In this document: piece by piece, positions 27,732-39,320 of the stretch
Layout of the letters: each line of letters starts with the position of its first letter
How positions within the stretch are numbered: position 1 is the first letter of the stretch
NCBI GenBank assembly: GCA_015657635.1
Contig: JACDQM010000147.1
Location: 17,426-81,425, forward strand
DNA: 64,000 nucleotides
Direction: 5' to 3'
Origin: Roseateles sp.
Lineage (GTDB): Bacteria > Pseudomonadota > Gammaproteobacteria > Burkholderiales > Burkholderiaceae_C
Notes under the pieces: generated by a model
Database searches by the model: none
What the model was told of the DNA's origin: nothing
The model's input: only the letters and a program-made list of their open reading frames with translations
Made by a program: the position numbers and the translations under genes

Positions 27732-30062
27732 ATGGTTGAAATCGAACTCGACGGCAAGAAGATTGAGGTTCTGGAAGGCAGCATGGTCATGCATGCCGCC
27801 GAAAAGGCCGGAACCTACATCCCGCACTTCTGCTATCACAAGAAGCTCTCCATCGCCGCCAACTGCCGCATGTGCCTGGTGGACGTGGAGAAGGCGCCCA
27901 AGCCGATGCCCGCCTGCGCGACTCCGGTGACGCAAGGCATGATCGTGCGGACCAAGAGTGAGAAAGCCATCAAGGCCCAGCAAGGCGTGATGGAGTTCCT
28001 GCTGATCAACCACCCGCTGGATTGCCCGATCTGTGACCAGGGCGGCGAGTGCCAGTTGCAGGATATTGCTGTCGGCTACGGCGGCAGCCAGTCGCGCTAC
28101 ACCGAAGAAAAGCGCGTGGTGTTCCACAAGAACATCGGGCCGCTCGTTTCCATGGAGGAAATGAGCCGCTGCATCCATTGCACGCGTTGCGTGCGTTTCG
28201 GCCAGGAAATTGCCGGTCAGATGGAACTGGGCATGGCCCACCGCGGCGAGCACAGCGAGATCCAGACCTTTGTCGGCCGCACGGTGAACTCCGAGTTGTC
28301 GGGCAATATGATCGACATCTGCCCCGTCGGCGCACTGACCAGCAAGCCCTTCCGCTACAGCGCCCGCACCTGGGAGCTCGCACGACGCAAGAGCGTCAGC
28401 CCGCATGACTCGACCGGTGCCAACCTGATCGTCCAGGTCAAGGGCAATCAGGTGATGCGCGTCGTTCCGCTTGAGAACGAGGCCGTCAACGAGTGCTGGA
28501 TCGCCGACCGCGACCGCTTCTCCTATGAGGCGCTGAACAGCGAAGCGCGCCTCACCCAGCCCATGATCAAGCAGGGCGGCGCCTGGAAGACGGTCGACTG
28601 GACGACAGCGCTTGAGTACGTGGCCAACGGCCTGAAACAGATCAAGAACGATCACGGTGCGTCGGCCATCGGCGCGCTGGGCTCGGCCCACAGCACGGTC
28701 GAAGAGTTGCATCTGCTGACGCAACTGGTGCGCGGACTCGGCAGCGAGAACATCGACTACCGACTGCGCCACGCCGACTTCGGCAACCGTGCGACTGACG
28801 GCAAGGCACTGTGGCTGGGCACCGCGATCGAGTCGCTGTCGACCCTTGACCGCGCGCTGGTGGTCGGATCCTTCCTGCGCAAGGACCATCCGCTGTTTGC
28901 GCAGCGCCTGCGTCAGGCCGCCCGGCATGGCGCGCAGATCCTGAGCATCAATGCTTCGGCTGAAGACTGGCTGATGCCCGTCGCTGCGCGTCTGACCGCC
29001 GCCCCGTCGGATTGGGCCCAGGCGCTGGCTGATGTGGCCGCGGCGATTGCCGCCGCCACTGGCGTGAGCGCTCCGGTCGCTGGCCAGGCCAGCGAAACAG
29101 CCCAAGCCATTGCCGACGCGCTCTTGTCGGGTCAGCACAAAGCCATTCTGCTGGGCAATGCCGCAGCCCAGCATCCGCAAGCTGCGAGCCTGCTGGCCTT
29201 GGCGAACTGGATCGGCGCCCAGACCGGCGCCAGCGTCGGCTACCTCACTGAAGACGCCAACTCGGTTGGTGCGCAGTTGGTGAATGCCTTGCCAGGGCAG
29301 GGCGGCTTGAATGCTGGCCAGATGCTCGGCGATGCCGGCCTGAAGGCGATGCTGTTGCTGAACGTCGATCCTGTGCTGGACGGGGCAAACCCGGCCGCTG
29401 CGACTCAGGCCCTGGCCCAAGCTGAGATGGTCGTGGTGTTGAGCCCGTTCAAGACAGGCCTCGACTATGCCGATGTGCTTTTGCCGACGGCACCGTTCAC
29501 CGAAACCTCCGGCACCTTCGTCAATGCTGAAGGCCGCGCACAGAGTTTCGTCGGCGTCGTCAAGCCGCAGGGCGAAACCCGCCCCGGCTGGAAGATCCTG
29601 CGCGTGTTGGGCAATCTGCTTGGGCTGTCCACCTTCGCCCAAGAAAGCTCTGAACAAGTCCGCAACGAAGCCTTGGGCGTCGACACCGCGGCCCTGGCTG
29701 CGCGTTTGTCGAACGCCACTTCGGCTGCCCCGGCGATCGCAGGGGGCGCTTCAGGCCTGCAGCGTCTGAGCCCCGTGCCGATCTACGCGACGGATGCCTT
29801 GGTGCGCAATGCGAGCTCGCTGCAACTGACCACCGACGCCAAGCAATCGGCCATCGCCGGCGTGTCCACGGCCTTGTGGAACCAATTGGGCCTGCAAGCC
29901 GGTGGTCGCGTGCGCATCAGCCAGGAAGGTGCCGGCAGCGCAGAGCTTGACGCTCAACTCGAAGCCGACCTGGCTGATCCGGTCGTGCGCGTCCCGGCGG
30001 GCCTGCCCGATACCGCTGCCCTGGGCCCGATGTTCGGCGCCTTGATCGTCACCAAGGCCTGA
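27732..30062 (+). CDS. nuoG: NADH-quinone oxidoreductase subunit G
   Basis: This 776-residue molybdopterin-oxidoreductase-like subunit carries several Fe-S clusters. The N-terminal ferredoxin domain has [15 protein letters not shown] and a distal Cys (PMPAC), then the N5-type segment and [16 protein letters not shown]. The N4 motif is [16 protein letters not shown]. Residues about 230-680 form the catalytically silent molybdopterin-like fold ([19 protein letters not shown] near 595). The C-terminal quarter is Ala-rich and variable. Spacing to neighbours is 32 bp and 16 bp. Confidence 0.97.
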   Translation: MVEIELDGKKIEVLEGSMVMHAAEKAGTYIPHFCYHKKLSIAANCRMCLVDVEKAPKPMPACATPVTQGMIVRTKSEKAIKAQQGVMEFLLINHPLDCPICDQGGECQLQDIAVGYGGSQSRYTEEKRVVFHKNIGPLVSMEEMSRCIHCTRCVRFGQEIAGQMELGMAHRGEHSEIQTFVGRTVNSELSGNMIDICPVGALTSKPFRYSARTWELARRKSVSPHDSTGANLIVQVKGNQVMRVVPLENEAVNECWIADRDRFSYEALNSEARLTQPMIKQGGAWKTVDWTTALEYVANGLKQIKNDHGASAIGALGSAHSTVEELHLLTQLVRGLGSENIDYRLRHADFGNRATDGKALWLGTAIESLSTLDRALVVGSFLRKDHPLFAQRLRQAARHGAQILSINASAEDWLMPVAARLTAAPSDWAQALADVAAAIAAATGVSAPVAGQASETAQAIADALLSGQHKAILLGNAAAQHPQAASLLALANWIGAQTGASVGYLTEDANSVGAQLVNALPGQGGLNAGQMLGDAGLKAMLLLNVDPVLDGANPAAATQALAQAEMVVVLSPFKTGLDYADVLLPTAPFTETSGTFVNAEGRAQSFVGVVKPQGETRPGWKILRVLGNLLGLSTFAQESSEQVRNEALGVDTAALAARLSNATSAAPAIAGGASGLQRLSPVPIYATDALVRNASSLQLTTDAKQSAIAGVSTALWNQLGLQAGGRVRISQEGAGSAELDAQLEADLADPVVRVPAGLPDTAALGPMFGALIVTKA

Positions 30063-30078
30063 GGCGAGGAACATCCCC

Positions 30079-31176
30079 ATGATCGAAACCCTCTACCAAT
30101 CCGGCAGCGCCCTGCTGGGCGGTTTCTGGCCCGTGGTCTGGAGCCTGATCAAGATCATCGCGGTGGTTGCGCCGCTGATGCTCTGCGTGGCTTACCTGAC
30201 GCTGTGGGAGCGCAAGGCCATCGGCTGGTCGCAAATCCGCCCTGGCCCGAACCGCGTCGGCCCCTACGGTCTGCTGACCCCGATTGCCGACGCAGTGAAG
30301 CTGATCTTCAAGGAGATCATCGTCCCGACAGCGGCGAGCAAGGGCCTGTTCTTCCTCGGCCCGATCATGACCATCATGCCGGCGCTGGCTGCCTGGGCGG
30401 TGATTCCGTTCGGCCCGGATGCTGCGGTCGCCAACGTGAATGCCGGCCTGCTGTTCCTGATGGCCATCACCTCGCTGGAGGTCTATGGCGTCATCATCGC
30501 CGGCTGGGCCTCGAACTCGAAGTACGCCTTCCTCGGCGCGCTGCGCGCCTCGGCGCAGATGGTGTCCTACGAAATCGCAATGGGCTTCTGCCTGGTGATC
30601 GTGCTGATGGTGTCGGGCAGCATGTACATGACGGACATCGTCGTGCTGCAGACCAAGGGCATGTTCGCCGACATGGGCCTGACCTTCCTGTCGTGGAACT
30701 GGTTGCCGCTGCTGCCGATCTTCGTCGTCTACTTCATCTCCGGCCTGGCCGAGACCAACCGTCACCCGTTTGACGTGGTTGAAGGCGAATCGGAAATCGT
30801 GGCCGGCCACATGATCGAGTACTCGGGCATGTCGTTCGCGATGTTCTTCCTGGCTGAGTACGCCAACATGATCCTGGTCTCGGCACTGGCCGTGATCCTG
30901 TTCCTGGGCGGCTGGTCGGCACCGATCTCGTTCAGCCTGCTTGGCATGGAGACACCGAGCTTCATCCAGAACACGATGGCGTTCTGGAACTGGGCCTGGC
31001 TGTTCGGCAAGACCTTCTTTGTCGTGACGCTGTTCCTCTGGGTCCGCGCCACATTCCCGCGCTTCCGCTATGACCAGATCATGCGTCTGGGCTGGAAGAT
31101 CTTCATTCCTGTGACTCTGATCTGGCTGGTCGTCGTCGGCCTGTGGATCCAGTCCCCGTTCAATATCTGGAAGTGA
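30079..31176 (+). CDS. nuoH: NADH-quinone oxidoreductase subunit H
   Basis: This 365-residue membrane subunit joins the membrane arm to the quinone site. Eight helices are predicted. Conserved cytoplasmic loops include [20 protein letters not shown] and [20 protein letters not shown], with the acidic residues of the E-channel. [20 protein letters not shown] is also a family signature. The frame is intact and the length normal for Betaproteobacteria. Confidence 0.98.
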   Translation: MIETLYQSGSALLGGFWPVVWSLIKIIAVVAPLMLCVAYLTLWERKAIGWSQIRPGPNRVGPYGLLTPIADAVKLIFKEIIVPTAASKGLFFLGPIMTIMPALAAWAVIPFGPDAAVANVNAGLLFLMAITSLEVYGVIIAGWASNSKYAFLGALRASAQMVSYEIAMGFCLVIVLMVSGSMYMTDIVVLQTKGMFADMGLTFLSWNWLPLLPIFVVYFISGLAETNRHPFDVVEGESEIVAGHMIEYSGMSFAMFFLAEYANMILVSALAVILFLGGWSAPISFSLLGMETPSFIQNTMAFWNWAWLFGKTFFVVTLFLWVRATFPRFRYDQIMRLGWKIFIPVTLIWLVVVGLWIQSPFNIWK

Positions 31177-31186
31177 GTCTGCAGCA

Positions 31187-31675
31187 ATGAGCTCCTTCAG
31201 CCATTTCGTCAAGAGCTTCATGCTCACCGAGCTGTTCAAGGGCATGGCCCTGACAGGTCGGCATTTCCTGTCGCGAAACATCACGGTGCAGTTCCCCGAG
31301 GAAAAGACGCCGCTGTCGCCGCGCTTCCGTGGCCTGCACGCACTGCGCCGTTATGAAAACGGGGAAGAGCGCTGCATCGCTTGCAAGCTGTGCGAAGCCG
31401 TCTGCCCCGCGATGGCGATCACCATCGAAAGCGATGTGCGCGCTGATGGATCGCGTCGCACCACCCGCTACGACATCGACCTGACCAAGTGCATCTTCTG
31501 CGGCTTCTGCGAGGAAAGCTGCCCGGTGGATTCGATCGTCGAAACCAATATCTTCGAGTACCACGGCGAGAAGCGCGGCGACCTCTACTTCACCAAAGAG
31601 ATGCTGCTGGCTGTCGGGGATCGCTTCGAACCAGAAATCGCTGCCAGCAAGGAGGCCGACGCCAAGTACCGCTGA
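31187..31675 (+). CDS. nuoI: NADH-quinone oxidoreductase subunit I
   Basis: This 162-residue ferredoxin-like subunit carries clusters N6a and N6b. The two 4Fe-4S motifs are [16 protein letters not shown] and [16 protein letters not shown], each with CxxCxxCxxxCP spacing. The N-terminal amphipathic region ([20 protein letters not shown]) contacts the membrane. The C-terminus ends KEADAKYR. It follows nuoH by 10 bp. Confidence 0.98.
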   Translation: MSSFSHFVKSFMLTELFKGMALTGRHFLSRNITVQFPEEKTPLSPRFRGLHALRRYENGEERCIACKLCEAVCPAMAITIESDVRADGSRRTTRYDIDLTKCIFCGFCEESCPVDSIVETNIFEYHGEKRGDLYFTKEMLLAVGDRFEPEIAASKEADAKYR

Positions 31676-31734
31676 AGCCTGCTCGTCCGGCCCACAAACC
31701 GGACGCAAGCTTGAGCCGTGCCTGCGGGAATCGC

Positions 31735-32370
31735 ATGGACACCATCACCGCGCTCTTCTACGTTTTCTCGATCGTGCTCCTGGGGGCCGCGTTCCGCGTG
31801 ATCACCGCACGCAGCACCGTCCACTCGGCCCTGTTCCTGATCCTGGCCTTCTTCAGCGCGTCCTGCATCTGGATGCTGCTGAAGGCCGAGTTCCTGGCCA
31901 TCACCCTGGTGCTGGTCTATATCGGCGCCGTCATGGTGCTGTTCCTGTTCGTCGTGATGATGCTGGATATCGGCTCAGATCGGGTGCGCGAGGGCTTTTA
32001 CAAGCACCTGCCGCTGGCCGGCTTCGTCGGCGCGCTGATCGCGCTGGAGATGGCGGCCATCCTGATGAGCGGCTTCCGCGTCAGCAATGCACCTGAGTTG
32101 AGCCCGGCCGCCGCCAAGCTGGGCAATACCAAGCTGCTCGGCATCGAGATCTACACCCACTACCTGTACCCGCTGCAGATCGCTGCGGTGCTGCTGCTGG
32201 TGGCGATCATCGCGGCGATTGCGCTCACGCTGCGCCAGCGCAAGGACTCGCGCTACCAGAACCCGGCGGAACAGGTGAAGGTCACCAAGGCAGACCGCCT
32301 GCGCATCATCAAAGTCAAGCCAACGGTCGAAGCACCGACGGCCGACAACAACAGCAACGGAGGCGTCTGA
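31735..32370 (+). CDS. nuoJ: NADH-quinone oxidoreductase subunit J
   Basis: This 211-residue membrane subunit begins [20 protein letters not shown]. Five helices are predicted. The third contains [20 protein letters not shown], with the pi-bulge helix typical of NuoJ. The C-terminal 45 residues are basic and soluble, ending with an Asn/Gly-rich tail. The 59-bp gap from nuoI has no obvious signal. The stop overlaps the nuoK start (TGATG). Confidence 0.96.
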   Translation: MDTITALFYVFSIVLLGAAFRVITARSTVHSALFLILAFFSASCIWMLLKAEFLAITLVLVYIGAVMVLFLFVVMMLDIGSDRVREGFYKHLPLAGFVGALIALEMAAILMSGFRVSNAPELSPAAAKLGNTKLLGIEIYTHYLYPLQIAAVLLLVAIIAAIALTLRQRKDSRYQNPAEQVKVTKADRLRIIKVKPTVEAPTADNNSNGGV

Positions 32371-32681
32371 TGGCCGGATTGACTCTCGGGCATTTCCTGA
32401 CGCTGGGCGCAATCCTGTTTGCGCTGTCGGTGATCGGCATCTTCCTGAACCGCAAGAACCTGATCGTGCTGCTGATGGCCATCGAGCTGATGCTGCTGGC
32501 GGTCAACCTGAACTTCGTGGCCTTTTCGCACTATCTGGGCGATATGGCGGGACAAGTCTTCGTCTTCTTCATCCTCACCGTGGCGGCCGCTGAGTCGGCC
32601 ATCGGTCTGGCGATTCTGGTGGTCGTATTCCGCAACCGCGCCAGCATCAATGTGGAAGAACTGGACGCCTTGAAGGGCTAA
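32370..32681 (+). CDS. nuoK: NADH-quinone oxidoreductase subunit K
   Basis: This 103-residue three-helix MrpC-type subunit begins [20 protein letters not shown]. The buried glutamates of the proton path lie in [20 protein letters not shown] and [18 protein letters not shown]. Length and spacing match E. coli NuoK (100). It overlaps nuoJ and precedes nuoL by 7 bp. Confidence 0.97.
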   Translation: MAGLTLGHFLTLGAILFALSVIGIFLNRKNLIVLLMAIELMLLAVNLNFVAFSHYLGDMAGQVFVFFILTVAAAESAIGLAILVVVFRNRASINVEELDALKG

Positions 32682-32688
32682 GCAGAAC

Positions 32689-34733
32689 ATGTCCGCAACA
32701 CTCTCACAGAACATGCTGCTGGCGGTGCCGCTGGCACCGCTGGTTGGCGCCATCGTCGCCGGATTCTTCGGCAATCTGATCGGCCGCCGCCTGACGCACT
32801 GGGTCACGATCCTGGGCGTCCTGATCGCCTTCATCATCTCGGCGATGACGCTGAAGTCGGTCGCCATCGATGGCGCGCGCTTCAACCAGACGCTCTATGA
32901 GTGGATGGTCATCGGCGGCCTGAAGATGGAAGTCGGCTTCCTGGTCGACGGCCTGAGCGCGATGATGATGTGCGTGGTGACCTTCGTGTCGCTGATGGTG
33001 CACATCTACACCATCGGCTACATGGAAGAAGATCCGGGCTACCAGCGCTTCTTCAGCTACATCTCGCTGTTCACCTTCTCGATGTTGATGCTCGTGATGA
33101 GCAACAACATGCTGCAGCTGTTCTTCGGCTGGGAAGCGGTGGGCCTGGTGTCCTATCTGTTGATCGGCTTCTGGTACACCAAGCCGACCGCCATCTTCGC
33201 CAATATGAAGGCCTTCCTGGTCAACCGGGTCGGCGACTTCGGCTTCATCCTCGGCATTGGCCTGCTGGTGGCCTATGGCGGCTCGCTGAACTACACCGAG
33301 ACCTTTGCCAAGGCCGGCGAACTCTCGCAGATCAAGTTCAACATGCCGCTGTGGGGCAGCGACTGGATGATGCTGACGGTGGCCTGCATCTGCCTGTTCA
33401 TCGGTGCGATGGGCAAGAGCGCTCAGTTCCCGCTGCATGTCTGGCTGCCCGACTCGATGGAAGGCCCGACACCGATCTCCGCACTGATCCACGCGGCAAC
33501 GATGGTGACGGCCGGCATCTTCATGGTGGCGCGCTTCAGCCCGCTGTTCGAGCTGTCGGACACCGCACTGAACTTCGTGCTGGTGATCGGCGCCATCACC
33601 GCGCTGTTCATGGGCTTCCTGGGCATCATCCAGAACGACATCAAGCGCGTGGTGGCCTATTCGACGCTGTCGCAGCTCGGCTATATGACGGTGGCTCTGG
33701 GCGTCTCGGCTTACTCGGTGGCCGTGTTCCACCTGATGACGCATGCCTTCTTCAAGGCCCTGCTGTTCCTCGGCGCCGGCTCGGTGATCATCGGCATGCA
33801 CCATGACCAGGACATCCGCAATATGGGCGGCCTGCGCAAGTACATGCCCATCACCTGGATCACCTCCTTGCTGGGTTCGCTGGCACTGATCGGCACGCCG
33901 ATGTTCTCGGGTTTCTTCTCGAAGGACTCGATCATCCTGGCCGTCGGTGCGAGCAATCTGCCGGCCGCCAGCTTCGCCTACTTCGCCGTCGTTGCCGGCG
34001 TGTTCGTGACGGCCTTCTATTCCTTCCGCATGTATTTCCTGGTCTTCCACGGCAAGGAAAACTTCCATCACAAGCCCTTCCCGGGCGAGCATGACCACCA
34101 CGACGACCATGGCGAACACCATGAGCCGCATGAGTCGCCCTGGGTGGTCACCGCGCCGCTGATCCTGCTGGCCATCCCGTCAGTGGCGATCGGTTTCATG
34201 GCGATCCAGCCCATGCTGTTCGGCGATCTGTTCAAGGACGCGATCTTCGTCAATCACGACATCCATCAGGCGATGAAGTACCTGACCGAGCATTTCCATG
34301 GCGCTGGTGCGATGGCCTTGCATGGTCTGCAGACGCTGCCGTTCTGGCTCGCGCTGGGTGGTGTCGTGACGGCCTATGTGTTCTACATCATTGCACCCGC
34401 CATCCCGGCCGCACTGGGCAAGATCCTGCGCCCGCTGATCGTGGTCATGGAGAACAAGTACTTCATGGACTGGATCAACGAGAACATCCTGGCGCGTGCG
34501 CGCGCGGTCTCGGAACCGGCCTCTGGAAGGGTGGCGATCAGGCCATCATCGACGGCGTGATCGTCAACGGCTCGGCGCGCATGGTCGGCGGCATTGCCGG
34601 CATCGTGCGTCGCGTCCAGACCGGCCACCTCTATTGGTACGCGCTGGTGATGATTCTTGGCGTGATCGGCCTGATGAGCTGGCAGCTGTGGCCCTACATA
34701 TGGCCCCAATTCAAGGCCTTGGCAGGTCTTTGA
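32689..34733 (+). CDS. nuoL: NADH-quinone oxidoreductase subunit L (one-base frameshift near the 3' end)
   Basis: This gene encodes the largest antiporter-like proton-pumping subunit. FFGWEAVGLVSYLLIGFWY holds the key TM5 Glu, and GKSAQFPLHVWLPDSMEGPT and RVVAYSTLSQLGYM hold channel residues. A His/Asp/Glu-rich loop (HDHHDDHGEHHEPH, about residue 467) precedes the last helices. After NENILAR near 34498 the frame is lost to a premature stop at 34560. Adding one base near 34496-34505 restores GTGLWKGGDQAIIDG and the last helix to TGA at 34731-34733, giving 681 residues. All other conserved parts are intact, so I favour sequence error. Confidence 0.93.
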
Positions 34734-34751
34734 ACAGGGCGGAGAACAAGA

Positions 34752-36226
34752 ATGGGATTGCTTAGTCTTGCTATCTGGTTGCCCATCGTCAGCGGCTTGG
34801 TGCTGCTGGCCTTCGGGCGTGACAACCAGGCCAACAACGTGCGCTGGATTGCGCTGATTGCTGCGTTTGCCAGCTTCGTGGTGACGCTGCCGCTGATCGG
34901 TGGTTTCGACACCACGAGCGCCGCGATGCAGTTCAGCGAAAAGCTGCTGTGGATCGAGCGCTTCAACATCCACTACCACCTCGGCGTGGATGGCATTTCG
35001 ATGTGGTTCGTGCCGTTGACCGCCTTCATTACCGTGATCGTGGTGATTGCGGCCTGGGAAGTCATCGAGGAGCGCGTCAACCAGTACATGGGCGCCTTCC
35101 TGATCCTGTCCGGCCTGATGGTGGGCGTGTTCTCGGCACTGGACGGCATGCTGTTCTATGTGTTCTTCGAGGCGACGCTGATTCCGATGTACATCATCAT
35201 CGGCGTCTGGGGCGGCCCGCGGCGCGTCTATGCCGCGTTCAAGTTCTTCCTCTACACCTTGGCCGGCTCGCTGCTGATGCTGATTGCCCTGCTGTACCTG
35301 TACGTCACGTCGGGTGGCAGCTTCGACATCCAGACCTGGCACAAGCTGCCTTTGCCGCTGAACGCACAGACCCTGCTGTTCTTTGCCTTCTTCGCCGCCT
35401 TCTCGGTGAAGGTGCCGATGTGGCCGGTGCACACCTGGCTGCCGGATGCCACGTCGAGGCACCCACCGGCGGCTCGGTGGTGCTGGCGGCCATCATGCTG
35501 AAGCTGGGCGCCTACGGCTTCCTGCGCTTCTCGATGCCGATCGCCCCGGACGCGGCGCGCGAGTTCGACTGGCTGATCATCTCGCTGTCACTGATCGCGG
35601 TGGTCTACATCGGCCTGGTGGCCCTGGTGCAGCAGGACATGAAGAAGCTGGTGGCCTATTCGTCCATCGCGCACATGGGCTTCGTGACGCTGGGCTTCTT
35701 CATCTTCAATGAGCTGGGTGTGGCAGGCGCGCTGGTGCAGATGATCTCGCACGGCTTCGTCTCCGGCGCCATGTTCCTGTGCATCGGCGTGCTGTACGAC
35801 CGCGTGCACAGCCGCGAGATCGCCTCCTATGGCGGTGTGGTCAACACCATGCCCAAGTTCGCCGCCTTCGCGCTGCTGTTCGCCATGGCCAATTGCGGCC
35901 TGCCCGCGACTGCCGGCTTCGTCGGCGAATGGATGGTGATCCTGGGCACCGTGAAGTACAACTTCTGGCTCGGCGCCATCGCAGCCTCGGCGCTGATCTT
36001 CGGTGCCGCGTACACGCTGTGGATGTACAAGCGCGTCTACTTCGGCGCCATCACCAATGACCATGTGCGTGAACTCAAGGACATCAACGCCCGCGAATTC
36101 ACCATGCTGGCCGTGCTGGCCGTTGCCGTGATCTGGATGGGCGTGTACCCCAAACCGTTCACAGACGTGATGCAGGTCTCGGTCACCGAGCTGCTCAAGC
36201 ATGTGGCCACCAGCAAACTGAACTGA
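34752..36226 (+). CDS. nuoM: NADH-quinone oxidoreductase subunit M (one-base frameshift)
   Basis: This proton-pumping antiporter-like subunit starts MGLLSLAIWLPIVSGLVLLA. FYVFFEATLIPMYIIIGVWG carries the TM5 Glu, and FSVKVPMWPVHTWLPDA precedes the break. The expected HVEAPTGGSVVLAAIMLKLG is read only after restoring one C near 35450 (GATGCC-ACG should be GATGCCCACG). The downstream part, with KKLVAYSSIAHMGFVTLGFF, continues to 36226, giving 491 residues when repaired. As read, translation would stop at 35501. Confidence 0.93.
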
Positions 36227-36240
36227 GGGCCTGACCGAAA

Positions 36241-37718
36241 ATGAACTCCTTCAACTGGCTCGCGGTTTATCCCGAAATCATTCTGCTGACCATGGCTTGC
36301 GTGGTCGCGCTGGTCGACCTCTGGGTGACTGACCCGGAGCGCCGCCCCACCTACTGGCTGACCCAACTGACCCTGGTGGTCGTGGGTGCCATGCACCTGG
36401 CTTACTTCAATGCCGGTGAAACCCAACATGCGATGCAGGGCATGGTCGTCTCCGACCCGATGGGCCATCTGCTGGCTTTCTTCGCCTGCATCGCCACGCT
36501 GGTCACCCTGGTCTATGCCCGTCCCTACGCGGCCGAGCGGGATCTCCTCAAGGGTGAGCTCTTCACCCTCAGCCTGTTCTCGTTGCTCGGCATCTGCGTG
36601 ATGCTGCAGGCCTCCAATTTCCTGGTCATCTATCTAGGTCTGGAGTTGATGAGCCTGTCGCTTTACGCCCTGGTGGCGCTGCGTCGGGATCATGTGATTT
36701 CGACCGAAGCGGCGATGAAGTACTTCGTGCTCGGCGCGCTGGCCAGCGGCTTCCTGCTGTACGGTCTGTCGATGATGTATGGCGCCACCGGATCGCTGTC
36801 GATCCCTGAGGTCTTGCAGGTCGTCACCAGCGGCGCACCGAACAAGTCGGTGTTGGTTTTCGGCGTCGTCTTCATCGTCGCCGGCCTGGCCTTCAAGCTC
36901 GGCGCTGCGCCATTCCACATGTGGGTGCCGGACGTCTATCAAGGCGCCCGACCGCCGTCACGCTGCTGATCGGCGCAGCGCCGAAGCTGGCTGCCTTTGC
37001 CATCACCATGCGCCTGCTGGTGGAGGGCATGTTGCCGCTCGCCTTCGACTGGCAGCAGATGCTGCTGGTGCTGTCGGTCGTCTCGCTGGTGACCGGCAAC
37101 CTCGCCGCCATCGCACAGACCAATCTGAAGCGCATGCTGGCCTACTCGACCATCGCTCAGATGGGCTTCATGTTGCTGGCCATGGCGGCAGGCGTGATCA
37201 ACGGCAGCTCGCTGCCGGCGACCAATGCCTACAGCTCGGCGATGTTCTACCTGGTCGTCTATGTGATGACCACGCTCGGCAGCTTCGGCATCATCTTGCT
37301 GATTTCCCGCCACGGCCATGAGGCTGAGGAAATTGCCGACCTCGCCGGTCTGGCCAAGCGCAGCCCCTGGTATGCCGCGCTGATGACCTTGTTCATGCTG
37401 TCGCTGGCCGGCATTCCGCCGACCGCAGGCTTCTACGCCAAGCTGTCGGTGCTGCAAGCCCTGGTTGCCACCGGGCAGAGCCTGTACATCGGCATGGCGA
37501 TCGCGGCGGTGGTGATGTCCTTGATCGGCGCCTACTACTACCTGCGTGTCATCAAGACCATGTTCTTCGATGCATCGACGGACACCGCAGCGCTGCGGGC
37601 ACCGGCCGATATGCGTGCCGTCCTGTCCATCAACGGCGCAGCCGTGCTGGTGTTCGGTCTGCTGCCCGGCGGGCTGATGGCCCTGTGCGCCCAGGCCATC
37701 AAGGCACTGGGCCACTGA
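36241..37718 (+). CDS. nuoN: NADH-quinone oxidoreductase subunit N (one-base frameshift)
   Basis: The last complex I subunit is the third antiporter-like protein. NFLVIYLGLELMSLSLYALV contains the TM5 Glu, and FKLGAAPFHMWVPDVYQGA precedes the break. One C is missing from the run near 36947-36949 (GGCGCCCG should read GGCGCCCCG), after which PTAVTLLIGAAPKLAAF and KRMLAYSTIAQMGFMLLAMA continue to 37718. Repaired length is 492 residues. As read the product ends at 36969. Confidence 0.93.
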
Positions 37719-37740
37719 GCTCGCAGCAAGACCGACTGCC

Positions 37741-38049
37741 ATGAACCAGAGTGCGTTTGTCTGGCTGTTGCTGGCGCTGATGCTGCTCGCGGCCAATCTT
37801 CCCTACATCAGCAACCGCGTGTTGCTGCTGGGCCCGAAGATGAATCCCAAGCCCTTTGCCTGGCGCGCGCTGGAGCTGGTGCTGCTGGCCGCACTGAGCC
37901 TGGCTGCCGGCATGCTGTTCGAGTCGCATCTGGGTCAACGCCATCCACAGGGCTGGGAGTTCTACGCAGCGGTGCTGTGCCTGTTCGTCACGCTCGGATT
38001 CCCTGGCTTTGTCTGGCGCTATCTGCGGCGCGGACGCTATGAGGACTGA
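37741..38049 (+). CDS. DUF2818 family small membrane protein
   Basis: This 102-residue protein has three predicted membrane helices: AFVWLLLALMLLAANLPYI, ALELVLLAALSLAAGMLF and FYAAVLCLFVTLGFPGFVW. It belongs to DUF2818, a family found mainly in Betaproteobacteria directly after nuoN, as here (22 bp). The position suggests a role in complex I assembly or stability, but none is established. Its stop overlaps the start of the NUDIX gene. Confidence 0.85.
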   Translation: MNQSAFVWLLLALMLLAANLPYISNRVLLLGPKMNPKPFAWRALELVLLAALSLAAGMLFESHLGQRHPQGWEFYAAVLCLFVTLGFPGFVWRYLRRGRYED

Positions 38050-38644
38050 CGGCGAAGACGACAAGGCGGCTGAACTGGCGCGCCTGCAGGAGCGGCAACT
38101 CGACTCCAGCCAGGTCTATCAAGGTCATTTTCTGGACGTGCGGCGCGATAGCGTGGTGCTGCCGAATGGCAAGCAGGCCTCGCGCGAGTACATCGTCCAT
38201 CCCGGCGCAGTGATGATCGTGCCCCTCTTGGACGACGGGCGTCTGGTTCTGGAGCGCCAGTACCGCTATCCGATGCAGCGGGTGATGCTGGAGTTTCCGG
38301 CCGGCAAGCTCGATCCCGCTGAACCTGCGCTGGCATGCGCCCGCCGCGAACTCGCCGAAGAAACCGGCTACACCGCCTCGGCCTGGGCCCATGCCGGGGT
38401 GCTGCACAACGCCATCGCCTATTCCGACGAGAGCATCGAGATCTTCTTCGCTCGCGGCCTGCGCGCCGGCGCACGCCAGCTTGATGACGGCGAGTTCCTC
38501 GATGTCGTCTTCCACAGCGCTGAAGAGCTGGACGCCTTGGCCGCCGCAGGCCAGCTGACTGACGCCAAGACGCTGATCGGCCTGCTGTGGCTGCAGCGCT
38601 GGCAGTCGGGTGCATGGACATTGGACTGGCAGAACACCCCCTGA
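38039..38644 (+). CDS. NUDIX hydrolase, ADP-ribose pyrophosphatase type
   Basis: This 201-residue hydrolase has a perfect Nudix box, GKLDPAEPALACARREL-AEETGY (G-x5-E-x7-RE-x2-EE-x-G), about residues 95-117. The N-terminal strand-exchange region (LDVRRDSVVLPNGKQASREY) and LERQYRYPMQRVMLEFPAGK are characteristic of ADP-ribose diphosphatases. It would hydrolyse ADP-ribose to AMP and ribose 5-phosphate. The ATG at 38039 overlaps the DUF2818 stop by 11 bases. The position after nuo is common in Betaproteobacteria. Confidence 0.9.
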   Translation: MRTDGEDDKAAELARLQERQLDSSQVYQGHFLDVRRDSVVLPNGKQASREYIVHPGAVMIVPLLDDGRLVLERQYRYPMQRVMLEFPAGKLDPAEPALACARRELAEETGYTASAWAHAGVLHNAIAYSDESIEIFFARGLRAGARQLDDGEFLDVVFHSAEELDALAAAGQLTDAKTLIGLLWLQRWQSGAWTLDWQNTP

Positions 38645-38669
38645 GCCTGCTGCGTCCTATCATCGTCCC

Positions 38670-39161
38670 ATGCTTGTTCTCAATCTCGCCTGCGCGGCTG
38701 GCCATCGTTTTGAAGGATGGTTCGGCTCGAGCGCAGACTACGAAATCCAGCAGCAAGGCAAGCTGCTGACTTGCCCCGTTTGCGGCCATGACCAGGTCCA
38801 GCGCCTGCCCAGCGCGCCGCGCTTGAACGTCTCGCATCTGCGCGAGTCCCGGCCCAATGCAGAAGCCGAGGCCACGACGCTGCCCGCCGCTGGCATCGCC
38901 CCGACCGACCCGGCGCAGGCCTCGACTGAACGGCTGCACCAGCAACTGCAGGCCCTGGCCCAACAGGCCGTTGCGCAAGTCCTCGCACAGACCGAGGACG
39001 TCGGTCAGCGCTTTGCCGAAGAAGCCCGTCGCATCCACTACGGCGAAACTCAGGCGCGCGGCATCCGCGGACAGACCTCGCTGAAGGAAGCGCATGCGCT
39101 GCAGGAAGAGGGCATCGAGCTGCTCCCCTTGCCGCTGCTGGACAAGCGCGATCTGCAGTAG
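38670..39161 (+). CDS. DUF1178 family protein
   Basis: This 163-residue soluble protein begins MLVLNLACAAGHRFEGWFGS and contains a zinc-ribbon-like pair in LACAAGH and LTCPVCGHDQVQRLPSAP, the pattern of DUF1178. The middle is Ala/Gln-rich and probably helical. The C-terminal half VGQRFAEEARRIHYGETQARGI is a conserved block of the family. Function is unknown. It follows the NUDIX gene by 25 bp. Confidence 0.88.
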   Translation: MLVLNLACAAGHRFEGWFGSSADYEIQQQGKLLTCPVCGHDQVQRLPSAPRLNVSHLRESRPNAEAEATTLPAAGIAPTDPAQASTERLHQQLQALAQQAVAQVLAQTEDVGQRFAEEARRIHYGETQARGIRGQTSLKEAHALQEEGIELLPLPLLDKRDLQ

Positions 39162-39320
39162 GGCCAAGGCCCGGCGCTGGCGAGTCATCCGCTGAAACCG
39201 CAGTTCGCGAACGCCGGCCTTGCGTTCGTCGCACGCCGATGCGTCGGGACACACGCTGCGTGGCAAGATCCGCCGCTTCAGAACGGGGGCGAAGCGCCTC
39301 CCACCGCCGGAGATCCAGGA

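Noticed and set aside
32704..34131. A 475-codon His/Asp-rich antisense frame over nuoL
   Set aside because: It is the reverse reading of hydrophobic nuoL codons; the His/Gln/Asp richness is an artefact.
34496..34765. A separate small gene following nuoL
   Set aside because: The frame is Arg-rich nonsense; the conserved NuoL tail is read in a different frame through the same bases.
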